DNA of 64,000 nucleotides from PVC group bacterium (GTDB taxonomy: Bacteria; Verrucomicrobiota; Kiritimatiellia; CAIKKV01; CAITUY01): assembly GCA_945870225.1 (NCBI GenBank), contig CAMBRF010000015.1, forward strand, positions 1-64,000, written 5' to 3'. Made by a program: the position numbers and the translations under genes. A model generated the notes under the pieces. It saw only the letters and a program-made list of their open reading frames with translations, was not told the DNA's origin and did no database searches. Positions 17,315-27,515 of the stretch are shown in pieces (positions within the stretch are counted from its first letter, which is position 1; each line of letters opens with the position of its first letter).

Positions 17315-18016
17315 ATGAACAGAATCCTTTTGTCCTTGTTGATTTTAGGTGTGCTGGCAGGGAATGCGTTGGCACGGTTCGGCGAGACGCCGGACCAATG
17401 TGTGGAACGCTACGGCGCGGCGATAACCAACCTTCCCGGTCATGCCGATGTGGAACGGATATCGATTCATACAAAGGATGATCTCTTTATCGCCATAGTT
17501 TTCTTCCGGGGCGCCGACAACCCAAGCACCGCAGGGTTGATTTTCTACTCCCGCGCCAAACCTTTCGCGCACGGCTACTCGGCGGCGGCCAACCTCGAGC
17601 CGGAGAACGAAAATATCATATTGGCTACGGTAAAAGGCCTGTGGAGCGAGGATAAGCCCGTCAAAGGGCTGGAAGGCCCAAAAGCCTTCGGCAGCATCAA
17701 CACTTCATCGGGGCGCACCTTTTCCAACAATGCCATCCCTAAAGTGAAGCCCATCTCGAACAGTCCGGGAATCACGGCGGGAACCGGGAGCAAGGTTGCC
17801 AAGGCGGTCCAGGATGTGCTTCATGTGATTTACCCTCATGCCTCATCACTGACCCTGATTTCCCTTGGTCACAATGGCCCCCGCCTTTTTGCCTTCCGCG
17901 TGTTGCATGGCGTCGCCATTTGCTCGGCCGATAAAATTTCAAGCCTGACCCAATGGACTGAGCACACCCAGGAACTGAAGGCCAAGCCTGCCCGCACCCC
18001 GATAATAGGACTGTGA
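17315..18016 (+). CDS. Secreted protein of unknown function
   Basis: A 233-residue protein with a clear signal peptide (ILLSLLILGVLAGNALA) and predicted cleavage before RFGETPDQCVERYG. That first mature motif resembles short secreted proteins I associate with Verrucomicrobiota-type genomes, but I cannot assign a named family. The C-terminal part (HNGPRLFAFRVLHGVAICSA) looks like a small alpha/beta fold. Two Cys, one at each end of the mature protein, could form a disulfide. GGGAG precedes the start. It converges with the WYL regulator, separated by 15 bp. Confidence 0.7.
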   Translation: MNRILLSLLILGVLAGNALARFGETPDQCVERYGAAITNLPGHADVERISIHTKDDLFIAIVFFRGADNPSTAGLIFYSRAKPFAHGYSAAANLEPENENIILATVKGLWSEDKPVKGLEGPKAFGSINTSSGRTFSNNAIPKVKPISNSPGITAGTGSKVAKAVQDVLHVIYPHASSLTLISLGHNGPRLFAFRVLHGVAICSADKISSLTQWTEHTQELKAKPARTPIIGL

Positions 18017-18031
18017 GGCACTGGCGGGAGA

Positions 18032-19012
18032 TCAGGTCTTGTAGTTGGCAGCGGCCTGTTTGATGCCTTCCTTCACCTTTTCCACCAACTGGCTGGGCGC
18101 GAGGACCGTAGCCCCACCACCCCACGAAAGGACCCAATCCTTGACCTCGTTGACATGGTTGGTGGTAAACTCCAGCACGACCCCGCCATCCCGCCGTTCG
18201 TGAACCCGCTGCGTGGGGTGCCACTGGCGCTCCCGGATATACGGAGCAACAGCCGGGGAGAACTGGATCCTGACCTTGTGGAACGTATCCTTCCAGACGA
18301 TGCCGAACTGGTCCCCGAACATTCGCTGGGCCGTCATGTCGGCGGGCATGCTAAAGGTATCGTCCAGGATGGTGGCCTTGGCGATCCGCGACACCCCGAA
18401 GGTGCGGATGGACTGGCGGTGATGACAAAAGCTGCTCAGATACCACTCGCCGCGGTAACTCACCAGATAGTACGGGTCCACCGTCCGCTCCGCCACTCCC
18501 TCACCCTTCTTACGGGGCGAGGCGTGGGTGAGACAGATCCGCCGGTTGTCGCGTATTGCCTTGGCGAGGGTATCCCAGATGGCCGGATTCAAACGCGTGG
18601 CCGGCTCCGGAAACATCAGGATCCGTTCATTCAACCAGGCGGGATCGACGTTCGTCTTGTCGGGCAGCGAATCCCGGATCTTCTGGAATACCAATGAGAT
18701 CTTCTCGAAAAGGGGCGTGTTCCGGTACTGACTGAGTACGCGCTCGGCCACACAGACGGAAAACAGATCGCTCTCGCTGACATGAATGGCCGGCAGGGAG
18801 AAACTTGGCTCCGTATAGTAGTACCCTCTCTTCAGCACGTCATAGCCGATCGGCGCGTCCAGTTCATCCCTCAGGTAATCGATGTCCCGCTGGATCGTCT
18901 TACCGCTCACCTCCCATGTCGCGCCCAGGCTGACGCAGTTGGGATAGCGGCCCTCCTTGATTTGGCGGTCGATGAACAGCAGTCGGCGGTATTGCGGTTT
19001 GAACTTGGGCAT
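18032..19012 (-). CDS. WYL-domain transcriptional regulator (YafY/DeoR-like)
   Basis: A 326-residue regulator. The N-terminal winged helix (RRLLFIDRQIKEGRYPN to KTIQRDIDYLRDEL) recognises DNA. The central WYL domain (YYLVSYRGEWYLSSFCHHRQ, then IRTFGVSRIAKATIL) binds a nucleic-acid or small-molecule ligand in characterised members. The WCX C-terminal extension ends in VKDWVLSWGGGATVLAPSQL. It is divergent from atpA across about 145 bp, but control of the ATPase genes is not implied by anything else in the sequence. Confidence 0.9.
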   Translation of the reverse strand: MPKFKPQYRRLLFIDRQIKEGRYPNCVSLGATWEVSGKTIQRDIDYLRDELDAPIGYDVLKRGYYYTEPSFSLPAIHVSESDLFSVCVAERVLSQYRNTPLFEKISLVFQKIRDSLPDKTNVDPAWLNERILMFPEPATRLNPAIWDTLAKAIRDNRRICLTHASPRKKGEGVAERTVDPYYLVSYRGEWYLSSFCHHRQSIRTFGVSRIAKATILDDTFSMPADMTAQRMFGDQFGIVWKDTFHKVRIQFSPAVAPYIRERQWHPTQRVHERRDGGVVLEFTTNHVNEVKDWVLSWGGGATVLAPSQLVEKVKEGIKQAAANYKT

Positions 19013-19157
19013 GCGGCACCTCTTATCCGTGCATGGTCACGAATGAGCGTGAATTTGGCAAGAAGAGTCTCCCCCATCCTGCGTCACACCGTAACCTACA
19101 TAAACCCGCATGGTTTTTGCTCTGGTTTTCAACCCGGCCACGCACTAGGATAAACGC

Positions 19158-20690
19158 ATGTTCCGCATTGATATTGACCCGTCTGCGATTGCCAGCGTTC
19201 TGGAAGAAAATCTCCGCAACCATGCCGTGGAACTGGGCGTCGACGAAGTAGGGAACGTCCTCGAAGCCGGCGATGGCATCGCCCTGGTCGACGGCCTGCC
19301 CGGCGTCATGGCCGAGGAGATGATCGTTTTCCCGAACGGCATCTTCGGCATGGCGATGAACCTCGAGCGCAAACAGGTCGGCACCATCATTCTGGGCGAC
19401 TACAGCCGCATCGAACAGGGCGATCGGGTCCGTCGTACCGGCAAGGTTCTCCAGGTGCCCGTCGGCGAGGCCCTGCTCGGCCGCGTCGTCAACGCACTGG
19501 GCCAGCCGCTGGACGGCCGTGGACCCATCGTAACCCCGGACTATCGCCTGGTTGAGACCGACGCCCCGGGCATCACAGACCGCGAGCCTGTTCATCGCTC
19601 CCTGCTGACGGGCCTGAAAAGCATTGATGCCATGACGGCTATCGGCCGCGGCCAGCGGGAGTTGATCATCGGTGACCGGCAAACCGGAAAAACCACTTTG
19701 GCCGTGGATGCCATCCTGAACCAGAAACCCGGCGATGTGCGCTGCGTGTACGTGGCCATCGGCCAGAAAATGTCCACCGTGGCCAGCGTGGTCAGCACGC
19801 TTGAAGCCAGGGGTGTCCTGCAAAACTGCATCATCGTGGTGGCCCGCGCCAGCGACTCCGCCCCGCTCCAATACATCGCGCCGTTCGCCGCCTGTTCCAT
19901 GGCCGAGTATTTCCGGGACAAGGGCGGCAATGCCCTGATCGTCTACGACGATCTGTCCAAGCACGCCGTGGCCTACCGTCAAATCTCCCTGCTCCTGCGC
20001 CGCCCCTCCGGTCGCGAGGCTTTTCCGGGCGACATTTTTTATCTGCACAGTCGCCTGCTTGAACGCGCCGCCAAACTGGCCCCCGCCAAGGGCGGCGGCT
20101 CGCTCTCCGCGCTCCCCATCGTGGAAACCCAGCAGGGCGACTATTCGGCCTACATCCCCACCAACCTGATCTCCATCACCGATGGCCAGATCTACCTCGA
20201 AAACGAGCTTTTCTATCAAGGCTTTCGACCGGCCATCAACGTCGGCTTAAGCGTGTCGCGCGTGGGAGGAAAGGCTCAAACCGCCGCTATGAAAAAGGTA
20301 GCCATCAAGCTGCGCCTCGAATTCGCGCAGTACCGCGAATTGGCCGCCTTTGCCCGGCTTTCTGCGGATATGGAAAAGACCACGCAGGATCAACTCAACC
20401 GGGGGGCACGCATCGCCGAGGTATTGAAACAGCCGCAGAATTCACCCCTGTCGCTACCGCTTGAGATCGCCGTCCTGTGGGCCGCCTTACGGGGACACCT
20501 CGACGGCGTCCCGATCCCGGATATCGCCCGTTTCGAACGGGAATGGATTCGCTATCTGGAGGCGTCCCATCCCGAGATCGGGGCGGAAATCGCCCGGTCA
20601 GAGGACCTGACAGCCTCCACTGAAACAAGTCTGGAAACGGCCATCGGCCAATTCAAGACGCTCTTTCTGGTCACAGGCATTCCGGTTTAG
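19158..20690 (+). CDS. atpA: F1 ATP synthase subunit alpha
   Basis: A 510-residue alpha subunit, the usual length. The N-terminal beta-barrel contains GDGIALVDGLPGVMAEEMI. Walker A is GDRQTGKTTLAVD, followed by CVYVAIGQKMSTVASVV. VARASDSAPLQYIAPFA and the C-terminal VGLSVSRVGGKAQTAAMKK are also typical. It heads an atpA-atpG-atpD-atpC block. Unlike a full atp operon, no atpB, atpE, atpF or atpH precedes it; its 5' neighbour is a divergent regulator. AGGA is spaced 8 bp from the ATG. Confidence 0.97.
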   Translation: MFRIDIDPSAIASVLEENLRNHAVELGVDEVGNVLEAGDGIALVDGLPGVMAEEMIVFPNGIFGMAMNLERKQVGTIILGDYSRIEQGDRVRRTGKVLQVPVGEALLGRVVNALGQPLDGRGPIVTPDYRLVETDAPGITDREPVHRSLLTGLKSIDAMTAIGRGQRELIIGDRQTGKTTLAVDAILNQKPGDVRCVYVAIGQKMSTVASVVSTLEARGVLQNCIIVVARASDSAPLQYIAPFAACSMAEYFRDKGGNALIVYDDLSKHAVAYRQISLLLRRPSGREAFPGDIFYLHSRLLERAAKLAPAKGGGSLSALPIVETQQGDYSAYIPTNLISITDGQIYLENELFYQGFRPAINVGLSVSRVGGKAQTAAMKKVAIKLRLEFAQYRELAAFARLSADMEKTTQDQLNRGARIAEVLKQPQNSPLSLPLEIAVLWAALRGHLDGVPIPDIARFEREWIRYLEASHPEIGAEIARSEDLTASTETSLETAIGQFKTLFLVTGIPV

Positions 20691-20695
20691 CCCGC

Positions 20696-22982
<2,287 letters not shown>

Positions 22983-22983
<1 letters not shown>

Positions 22984-23246
22984 TGGCAGACGACGTCCCC
23001 TTTCTACTTGAACTCGTCACCCCGTCAGGCGTGGAGGTGTCGCGGCAGGCGGTTTATGTGGAGGCCCCCGGCGAAGACGGACGGCTCGGCGTACTCGCCG
23101 GACACCAGACCGGCATCATCGGTCTGGGCGCCGGCCAGGTGACCGCCCGTTTCTCCGGGACGAACAGCCTCACCTGGACCACCGGACCCGGCGTCATGAC
23201 CATCACCCCGTCCGCCGTGTCGATCATCGTTCAATCAGCGAAATAG
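22983..23246 (+). CDS. atpC: F1 ATP synthase subunit epsilon, beta-sandwich only
   Basis: An 87-residue protein matching only the N-terminal beta-sandwich of epsilon: FLLELVTPSGVEVSRQ, then DGRLGVLAGHQTGIIGLGAG. Typical epsilon subunits have about 130-140 residues and end in two helices that can insert into F1 and inhibit hydrolysis; this one has no such hairpin. Its stop codon lies inside the left arm of a strong hairpin, so the gene truly ends here and is not frameshifted by a visible indel. Confidence 0.85.
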
Positions 23247-23279
23247 CCCGCTTTCACCCGATCACGGGCTTTTCGCTTG
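23238..23279 (+). terminator. Rho-independent terminator after atpC
   Basis: The left arm AGCGAAATAGCCCG (23238-23251) pairs with CGGGCTTTTCGCT (23266-23278), with one bulged base and a loop of 14 nt. The internal TTTT of the right arm follows the GC core. It overlaps the atpC stop codon. Confidence 0.7.
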
Positions 23280-23359
23280 ACGGCTGGCGGGGCCGGCTGT
23301 ATTCGTTGTTCATCGTCCCGTTGGACGTTCTGTTTCAACAACGGACAGGAACGGCGTTT

Positions 23360-25387
23360 ATGAAACGACATCCCATCTCCGTGCTGCTGGTTGACGATAA
23401 CGAGGGTGACGCCCTGTTCACCCAAAAGCTTCTGACCAAGTGTTCCACTCCTTTTGTGGTCGAATGGGCCGCCTCGTACAGCAGCGGCCTGGAGATCGTC
23501 TCGCGCCGGACCTTTGATGCCGGCCTGATCGACCTGCACCTCGACGAGTTCGACGGCATCCATTTTATCCGCGCCGCCTGGCTCGCCGGGTGCAAGGCCC
23601 CCATGATCGTGCTGACGGGTGAAGGCGACATCAATGTCGAGGAGGAATCCATTCACGCGGGCGCGGCCGATTACGTGGTCAAGGGCCAGTTCAACGCCGT
23701 GCTGATCGAACGCGTCATCCGCCATGCCATCGAGCGCCAACGGGCCCAGGTCGCCCTGTCGGAAGAACGCCAGCGGCTTCAGACCCTCGTCGACAATCTG
23801 CCGGATCCCATTTACTTCAAGGACAGGGACAGCCGGTTCATTCTCTGTAATGCCTCCCAGTTAAGCCTGCTCGGGGTGGAGACCATGGAGCAGGCCATAG
23901 GTAAAACGGATTGCGATTTTTTCCCGGCACACCTGGCCGTCCAGTATCGGAAGGACGAACAGCGCATCATTGAAACCGGTCAGGCTCTGATTAATAAAGA
24001 GGAAAGCGCCACGGAACCGTCGGGCGGAACCCGCTGGGTCTTGACCAGCAAGGTTCCTTTGCACGGTCCCGACGGATCCATTATCGGCCTGGTCGGCCTG
24101 GGCCGCAACATTACCGCGCTTAAACAGGCCGAGGATGAACTGCTCCAGGCCCGTGACAATCTTGAAACGCGCGTTCAGGAACGCACCCTCGCCCTGTCAA
24201 AGGCCATCACCGACCTTCAGGCTGAAGTCGCCCATCGCCAGCAGGCCGAAGAACAGCTGCAGGAAGCCATTGTCCGCCTCGAAAAGCACAGCAAGGCCAA
24301 GTCAGAATTTGTGACCAATGTTTCCCATGAACTGAAAACACCGCTGACGTCCATGATGTATGGAACGCGCAATCTGCTCAAGGGCATCGCCGGCCCGCTC
24401 CCGGATAAGGCCGTGCACTACCTCAAGATGTTCGACGGAGAATGTCAACGGCTTGTGGGCACGATTAATGACATCCTGGATCTCGGAAAACTCGACAATC
24501 AGGCCCTGACCCTCTCCCCGGTAACCGTACCCTTGGGACGCCTGATCACGCGAAGCCTGGATTCACTGCGAATCCAAATCGAATCGGCTGAGCTGGAGTT
24601 GGTGATAGCCATCGACCCCCAGGTTCCCTTCGTCACCTGCGATCCCAACATGATCCATCGGGTCATTCAAAACCTGATCTCCAACGCCATCAAGTTCACC
24701 GCACCCCGGGGCCGGATCACCCTGCAAGCCGACCGCGCTCCGGACGATTCAAAGTTTGCGCTGATCTCGGTTACCGATACCGGCATCGGCATTCCCCATG
24801 AAGCCATGCAACACCTCGCCGAGCGCTATTTCCGGGTCACCCTTCAAGCGGCGGGCTCAGGTCTTGGTCTCGCCATCTCAAAGGAAATCGTGCTGCTTCA
24901 TGGTGGAAATCTCGAGATCACAAGCCCCCCGCCCCTGCAGGAGGGCGGAACCCGTGTTCGCTTCAGCCTCCCTCTCGCCGAACCGCCCACCCTCCTCGTG
25001 GCGGAACCTGACCCGGTCGCACAAACCGACATGCAACGGCAGCTGACGGCGAAAGGCTATCGCGTGGAAACCACGACCGGCGGCGCCGCCACCTTGAAAC
25101 GGGTTGGCGCCAGCCCTCTGGATCTGATCCTTCTTAACCTGTTTCTGGAAGATATGAAAGGTCTCGACGTCATCCTGACTCTCAAACAGTCCCCCACGTT
25201 CCGGTACGTCCCCATCCTCGCGATCACGGCCGCCACACTGGACGAGCCCACCTCCGACGTGCTCACCCGCTTCGCGGTACCCACCCTTCCCAAACCCTGT
25301 AACGTGGAGTTCCTGATCGAGACCGTGGAGCGTACCCTCCTCAACAAAACCGTGTTTCAGTTACCCAAACAAGAGGAAAATGCATGA
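23360..25387 (+). CDS. Hybrid sensor kinase: receiver-PAS-HisKA-HATPase-pseudoreceiver
   Basis: A 675-residue soluble hybrid kinase. The N-terminal receiver has VLLVDDNEGDALF and phospho-acceptor Asp58 in DAGLIDLHLDEFDG. A PAS domain (VDNLPDPIYFKDRDSRFIL to NITALKQAEDEL) and a coiled coil follow. HisKA is FVTNVSHELKTPLTSMMYG; HATPase_c has NLISNAIKFTAP, DTGIGIP and GSGLGLAIS. The C-terminal receiver has Asn where the phospho-acceptor Asp should be (DLILLNLFLEDMKG). The start at 23360 is preferred over 23306 because AGGA precedes it and the receiver begins at once. It overlaps the next gene by 4 bp. Confidence 0.9.
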   Translation: MKRHPISVLLVDDNEGDALFTQKLLTKCSTPFVVEWAASYSSGLEIVSRRTFDAGLIDLHLDEFDGIHFIRAAWLAGCKAPMIVLTGEGDINVEEESIHAGAADYVVKGQFNAVLIERVIRHAIERQRAQVALSEERQRLQTLVDNLPDPIYFKDRDSRFILCNASQLSLLGVETMEQAIGKTDCDFFPAHLAVQYRKDEQRIIETGQALINKEESATEPSGGTRWVLTSKVPLHGPDGSIIGLVGLGRNITALKQAEDELLQARDNLETRVQERTLALSKAITDLQAEVAHRQQAEEQLQEAIVRLEKHSKAKSEFVTNVSHELKTPLTSMMYGTRNLLKGIAGPLPDKAVHYLKMFDGECQRLVGTINDILDLGKLDNQALTLSPVTVPLGRLITRSLDSLRIQIESAELELVIAIDPQVPFVTCDPNMIHRVIQNLISNAIKFTAPRGRITLQADRAPDDSKFALISVTDTGIGIPHEAMQHLAERYFRVTLQAAGSGLGLAISKEIVLLHGGNLEITSPPPLQEGGTRVRFSLPLAEPPTLLVAEPDPVAQTDMQRQLTAKGYRVETTTGGAATLKRVGASPLDLILLNLFLEDMKGLDVILTLKQSPTFRYVPILAITAATLDEPTSDVLTRFAVPTLPKPCNVEFLIETVERTLLNKTVFQLPKQEENA

Positions 25388-26145
25388 ACAGTCCGGCAAA
25401 AATCCTATTGATCGACGACGACCCCTCCCTGTTGCTGACCGTTGGCGACCAATTAAAGATGGAGGGCTACGAGGTGACAACGGTGTCTGGCGGCGATCAA
25501 GCCCTGCAGAGTCTTCGAACCCTCACGCCTGACTTGATTATCCTCGATATCAGCATGCCCGGCATGACGGGCCTGGCCTTCCTTAAAAAAATTTCCGGCC
25601 CGGACTGCCGGCCCCGCTATCCTGTCCTCATTTTCACCGCCCGGGCCAATATGGAGAAGTTTTTCACCGAGACCACGGTCGAGGGCTTTCTCGCCAAGAC
25701 CAGCGATCCAGCCAGGCTGCTTGAGGAGGTCCAGCGAATCATCCTCAAATACCGCAAGGTAACCCATACCGAACCCGAGGCGAAGCTCCACCGGCGGAGG
25801 ATTCTGATCGTGGAGAATGATCCCAAATTGAACCGGCGGCTCAATTGCTGCTTTTCGGCGGCGGGTTATGAAACCGCATCCCTAACCGATCCCGCCAATC
25901 TGCTTGAAATGATCCACACCCAGCACCCCGACATCATGGTCATTAACGATCTCCTGCCCGGCATCAGCGGCAGTTCCATCGCCGCCAACCTGGCCTCCTT
26001 CACCACCGCCAGCGGCATTTCCATTGTCCTCTACGACGGCAGCGGCCTGCACCGACCCGACACCAAATTCCCGAACGTGGCCCGGTACGTGCCCAAACAA
26101 ACGCCGCCAGACCTGCTTAAGGCCGTGGCGGCGGTCGAGGGGTAA
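25384..26145 (+). CDS. Double-receiver protein, second receiver lacking the phospho-Asp
   Basis: A 253-residue protein made of two CheY-like domains and no output domain. Receiver 1 has ILLIDDDPSLL and Asp55 in LIILDISMPGMTG. Receiver 2 starts at about residue 139 (RILIVENDPKLNRR) and has Asn188 at the aligned position (DIMVINDLLPGISG), so it should not be phosphorylated in the usual way. Its start overlaps the stop of the hybrid kinase (ATGA). The pair probably forms a phosphorelay branch with a protein-protein output. Confidence 0.9.
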   Translation: MNSPAKILLIDDDPSLLLTVGDQLKMEGYEVTTVSGGDQALQSLRTLTPDLIILDISMPGMTGLAFLKKISGPDCRPRYPVLIFTARANMEKFFTETTVEGFLAKTSDPARLLEEVQRIILKYRKVTHTEPEAKLHRRRILIVENDPKLNRRLNCCFSAAGYETASLTDPANLLEMIHTQHPDIMVINDLLPGISGSSIAANLASFTTASGISIVLYDGSGLHRPDTKFPNVARYVPKQTPPDLLKAVAAVEG

Positions 26146-26170
26146 ACCCCGTCGTTCGTTTTAGACCAGA

Positions 26171-27304
26171 CTATTCGGCCGGCTGGGACATCGGGATGTC
26201 CATCATCGGCGGCTGCGGCTCGAAACCGGCGGCATAATCGATCTTGGCGTCGGCCTTGAGCTTCTTCAGGAACACATCAAAATTTTCCATCTGCTTGCGC
26301 TGCCTCAGCGAATCAGACAGACGTTCCTTAACCTCCGCCAGAGAACTGACACCGGCAGGCTTCTTGTTCAACACCTGAATGATATGGTAGCCGAACATCG
26401 TCTCCACCACCGGACCAATGGCGTTGGTGGGTTGGGAGAAGGCGGCATCTTCAAACGCCTTGACCATGTTCCCGCGCGCAAACGTTCCCAGGTTGCCGCC
26501 CCGCTCCTTGCTGGGGCAATCGGAATTTTCCTTCGCCAGTTTCTCGAAGTCAGCACCCTCGACCAACTGTTTATGCAGCGCCTCAATCTTCGCCTTTTTC
26601 CCGGTCTTCGTCTTCTCATCATCCGTGGATTCCACCTTGACCAGAATATGGCGGGCTTCCACGCTCTCAGGTGTCGCAAACTGCTCCTTTTGGGCCTCGT
26701 AGAACTTGGCCACTTCCTCGTCCGAAACCACGGTATTGGTCGGCACTTCCGATTCGACCAACTGCTTGATGCGCAGTTCGCCAACCAGGTTCGTCTTCAG
26801 TTCCCCCATGCTCAAGCCCTCTTTCTGCAGCGCATCCTCCAGCGTCATTCCCTCGGGCAAACGTTTCTTGATTGTGCTGAGAGCTAGATCCATCTCGGCT
26901 TCACTAACCTTGATCTGACGGCGATCCGTTTCCTTGACGAGAAGCGCACGAACGACAAACCTGTCCACAGCCTGCTGACGGAATCGACCCATCAGGGACG
27001 CCATCCGTTCCTCACCGATCTGGGCAGCCTGGGGCCCCAGCATGGCCAGGATCTGCTTATCCGCCTCAGCCACCGTGAGCTTTTCGCCAGCCACCGTGAC
27101 GAGAACCATGGCGGGATCCAGGGCGGGAACCGCAGGAGCCGTTTCAGGCGCCGTACCCGGGGCGGGCGCAGGAGTATTGGCGGTTACCACTGGCGTGGCA
27201 GGCACCGCCTGCTTCGGTTTGCATCCTGCACCCATCGCCACGACAAGTCCGCCGCAGAGAAGGGCTGTCATCGAAAACTTCATCCACTCCGTCTGACTCT
27301 TCAT
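26171..27304 (-). CDS. Parvulin-type peptidyl-prolyl isomerase / SurA-like foldase lipoprotein
   Basis: A 377-residue envelope protein. The signal sequence is followed by a Cys at VAMGAGC, a weak lipobox, then a Pro/Ala-rich linker. The SurA-like helical domain (KLTVAEADKQILAMLG to QAVDRFVVRALLVKE) precedes one parvulin domain: VEARHILVKV, then FEKLAKENSDCPSKERGGNL, FEDAAFSQP and VVETMFGYHIIQVL. It likely helps outer-membrane or secreted proteins fold. The ATG at 27304 has AGGAGA just upstream, so it is preferred to 27349. It is divergent from the GH78 gene. Confidence 0.9.
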   Translation of the reverse strand: MKSQTEWMKFSMTALLCGGLVVAMGAGCKPKQAVPATPVVTANTPAPAPGTAPETAPAVPALDPAMVLVTVAGEKLTVAEADKQILAMLGPQAAQIGEERMASLMGRFRQQAVDRFVVRALLVKETDRRQIKVSEAEMDLALSTIKKRLPEGMTLEDALQKEGLSMGELKTNLVGELRIKQLVESEVPTNTVVSDEEVAKFYEAQKEQFATPESVEARHILVKVESTDDEKTKTGKKAKIEALHKQLVEGADFEKLAKENSDCPSKERGGNLGTFARGNMVKAFEDAAFSQPTNAIGPVVETMFGYHIIQVLNKKPAGVSSLAEVKERLSDSLRQRKQMENFDVFLKKLKADAKIDYAAGFEPQPPMMDIPMSQPAE

Positions 27305-27365
27305 TGCTGTATCTCCTGTATTGACTGTGCCGTGGGTGAAGCCTATCACCCCGCGAAAACCGGCA

Positions 27366-27374
27366 TGCTATAAT
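27366..27374 (+). promoter_or_regulatory. Extended -10 promoter element for the GH78 gene
   Basis: TGCTATAAT is a perfect extended -10. It would give a leader of about 135 nt before the GH78 start at 27516. No recognisable -35 lies 17 bp upstream. Confidence 0.45.
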
Positions 27375-27515
27375 ATCAGAGCACCTGAACACCAGAAAAA
27401 TTGGCAGACTGAGGCGACTCTAAATGGCGGCTTGCGAGAACGGATCGAGAGTTTCCAAACGGTGACCCATTTGCTAGAGTGCGCCGTCACCCCAACCAAG
27501 GAGTACTGGTCCACC

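Noticed and set aside
18032-19157. WYL regulator as a controller of the F1 genes
   Set aside because: Divergent placement alone is weak evidence; no operator repeat was seen in the spacer.
19023-20219. 398-residue antisense frame opposite atpA
   Set aside because: It is the reverse-strand image of a well-conserved alpha subunit and has no recognisable motif; long frames opposite GC-rich genes are common here.
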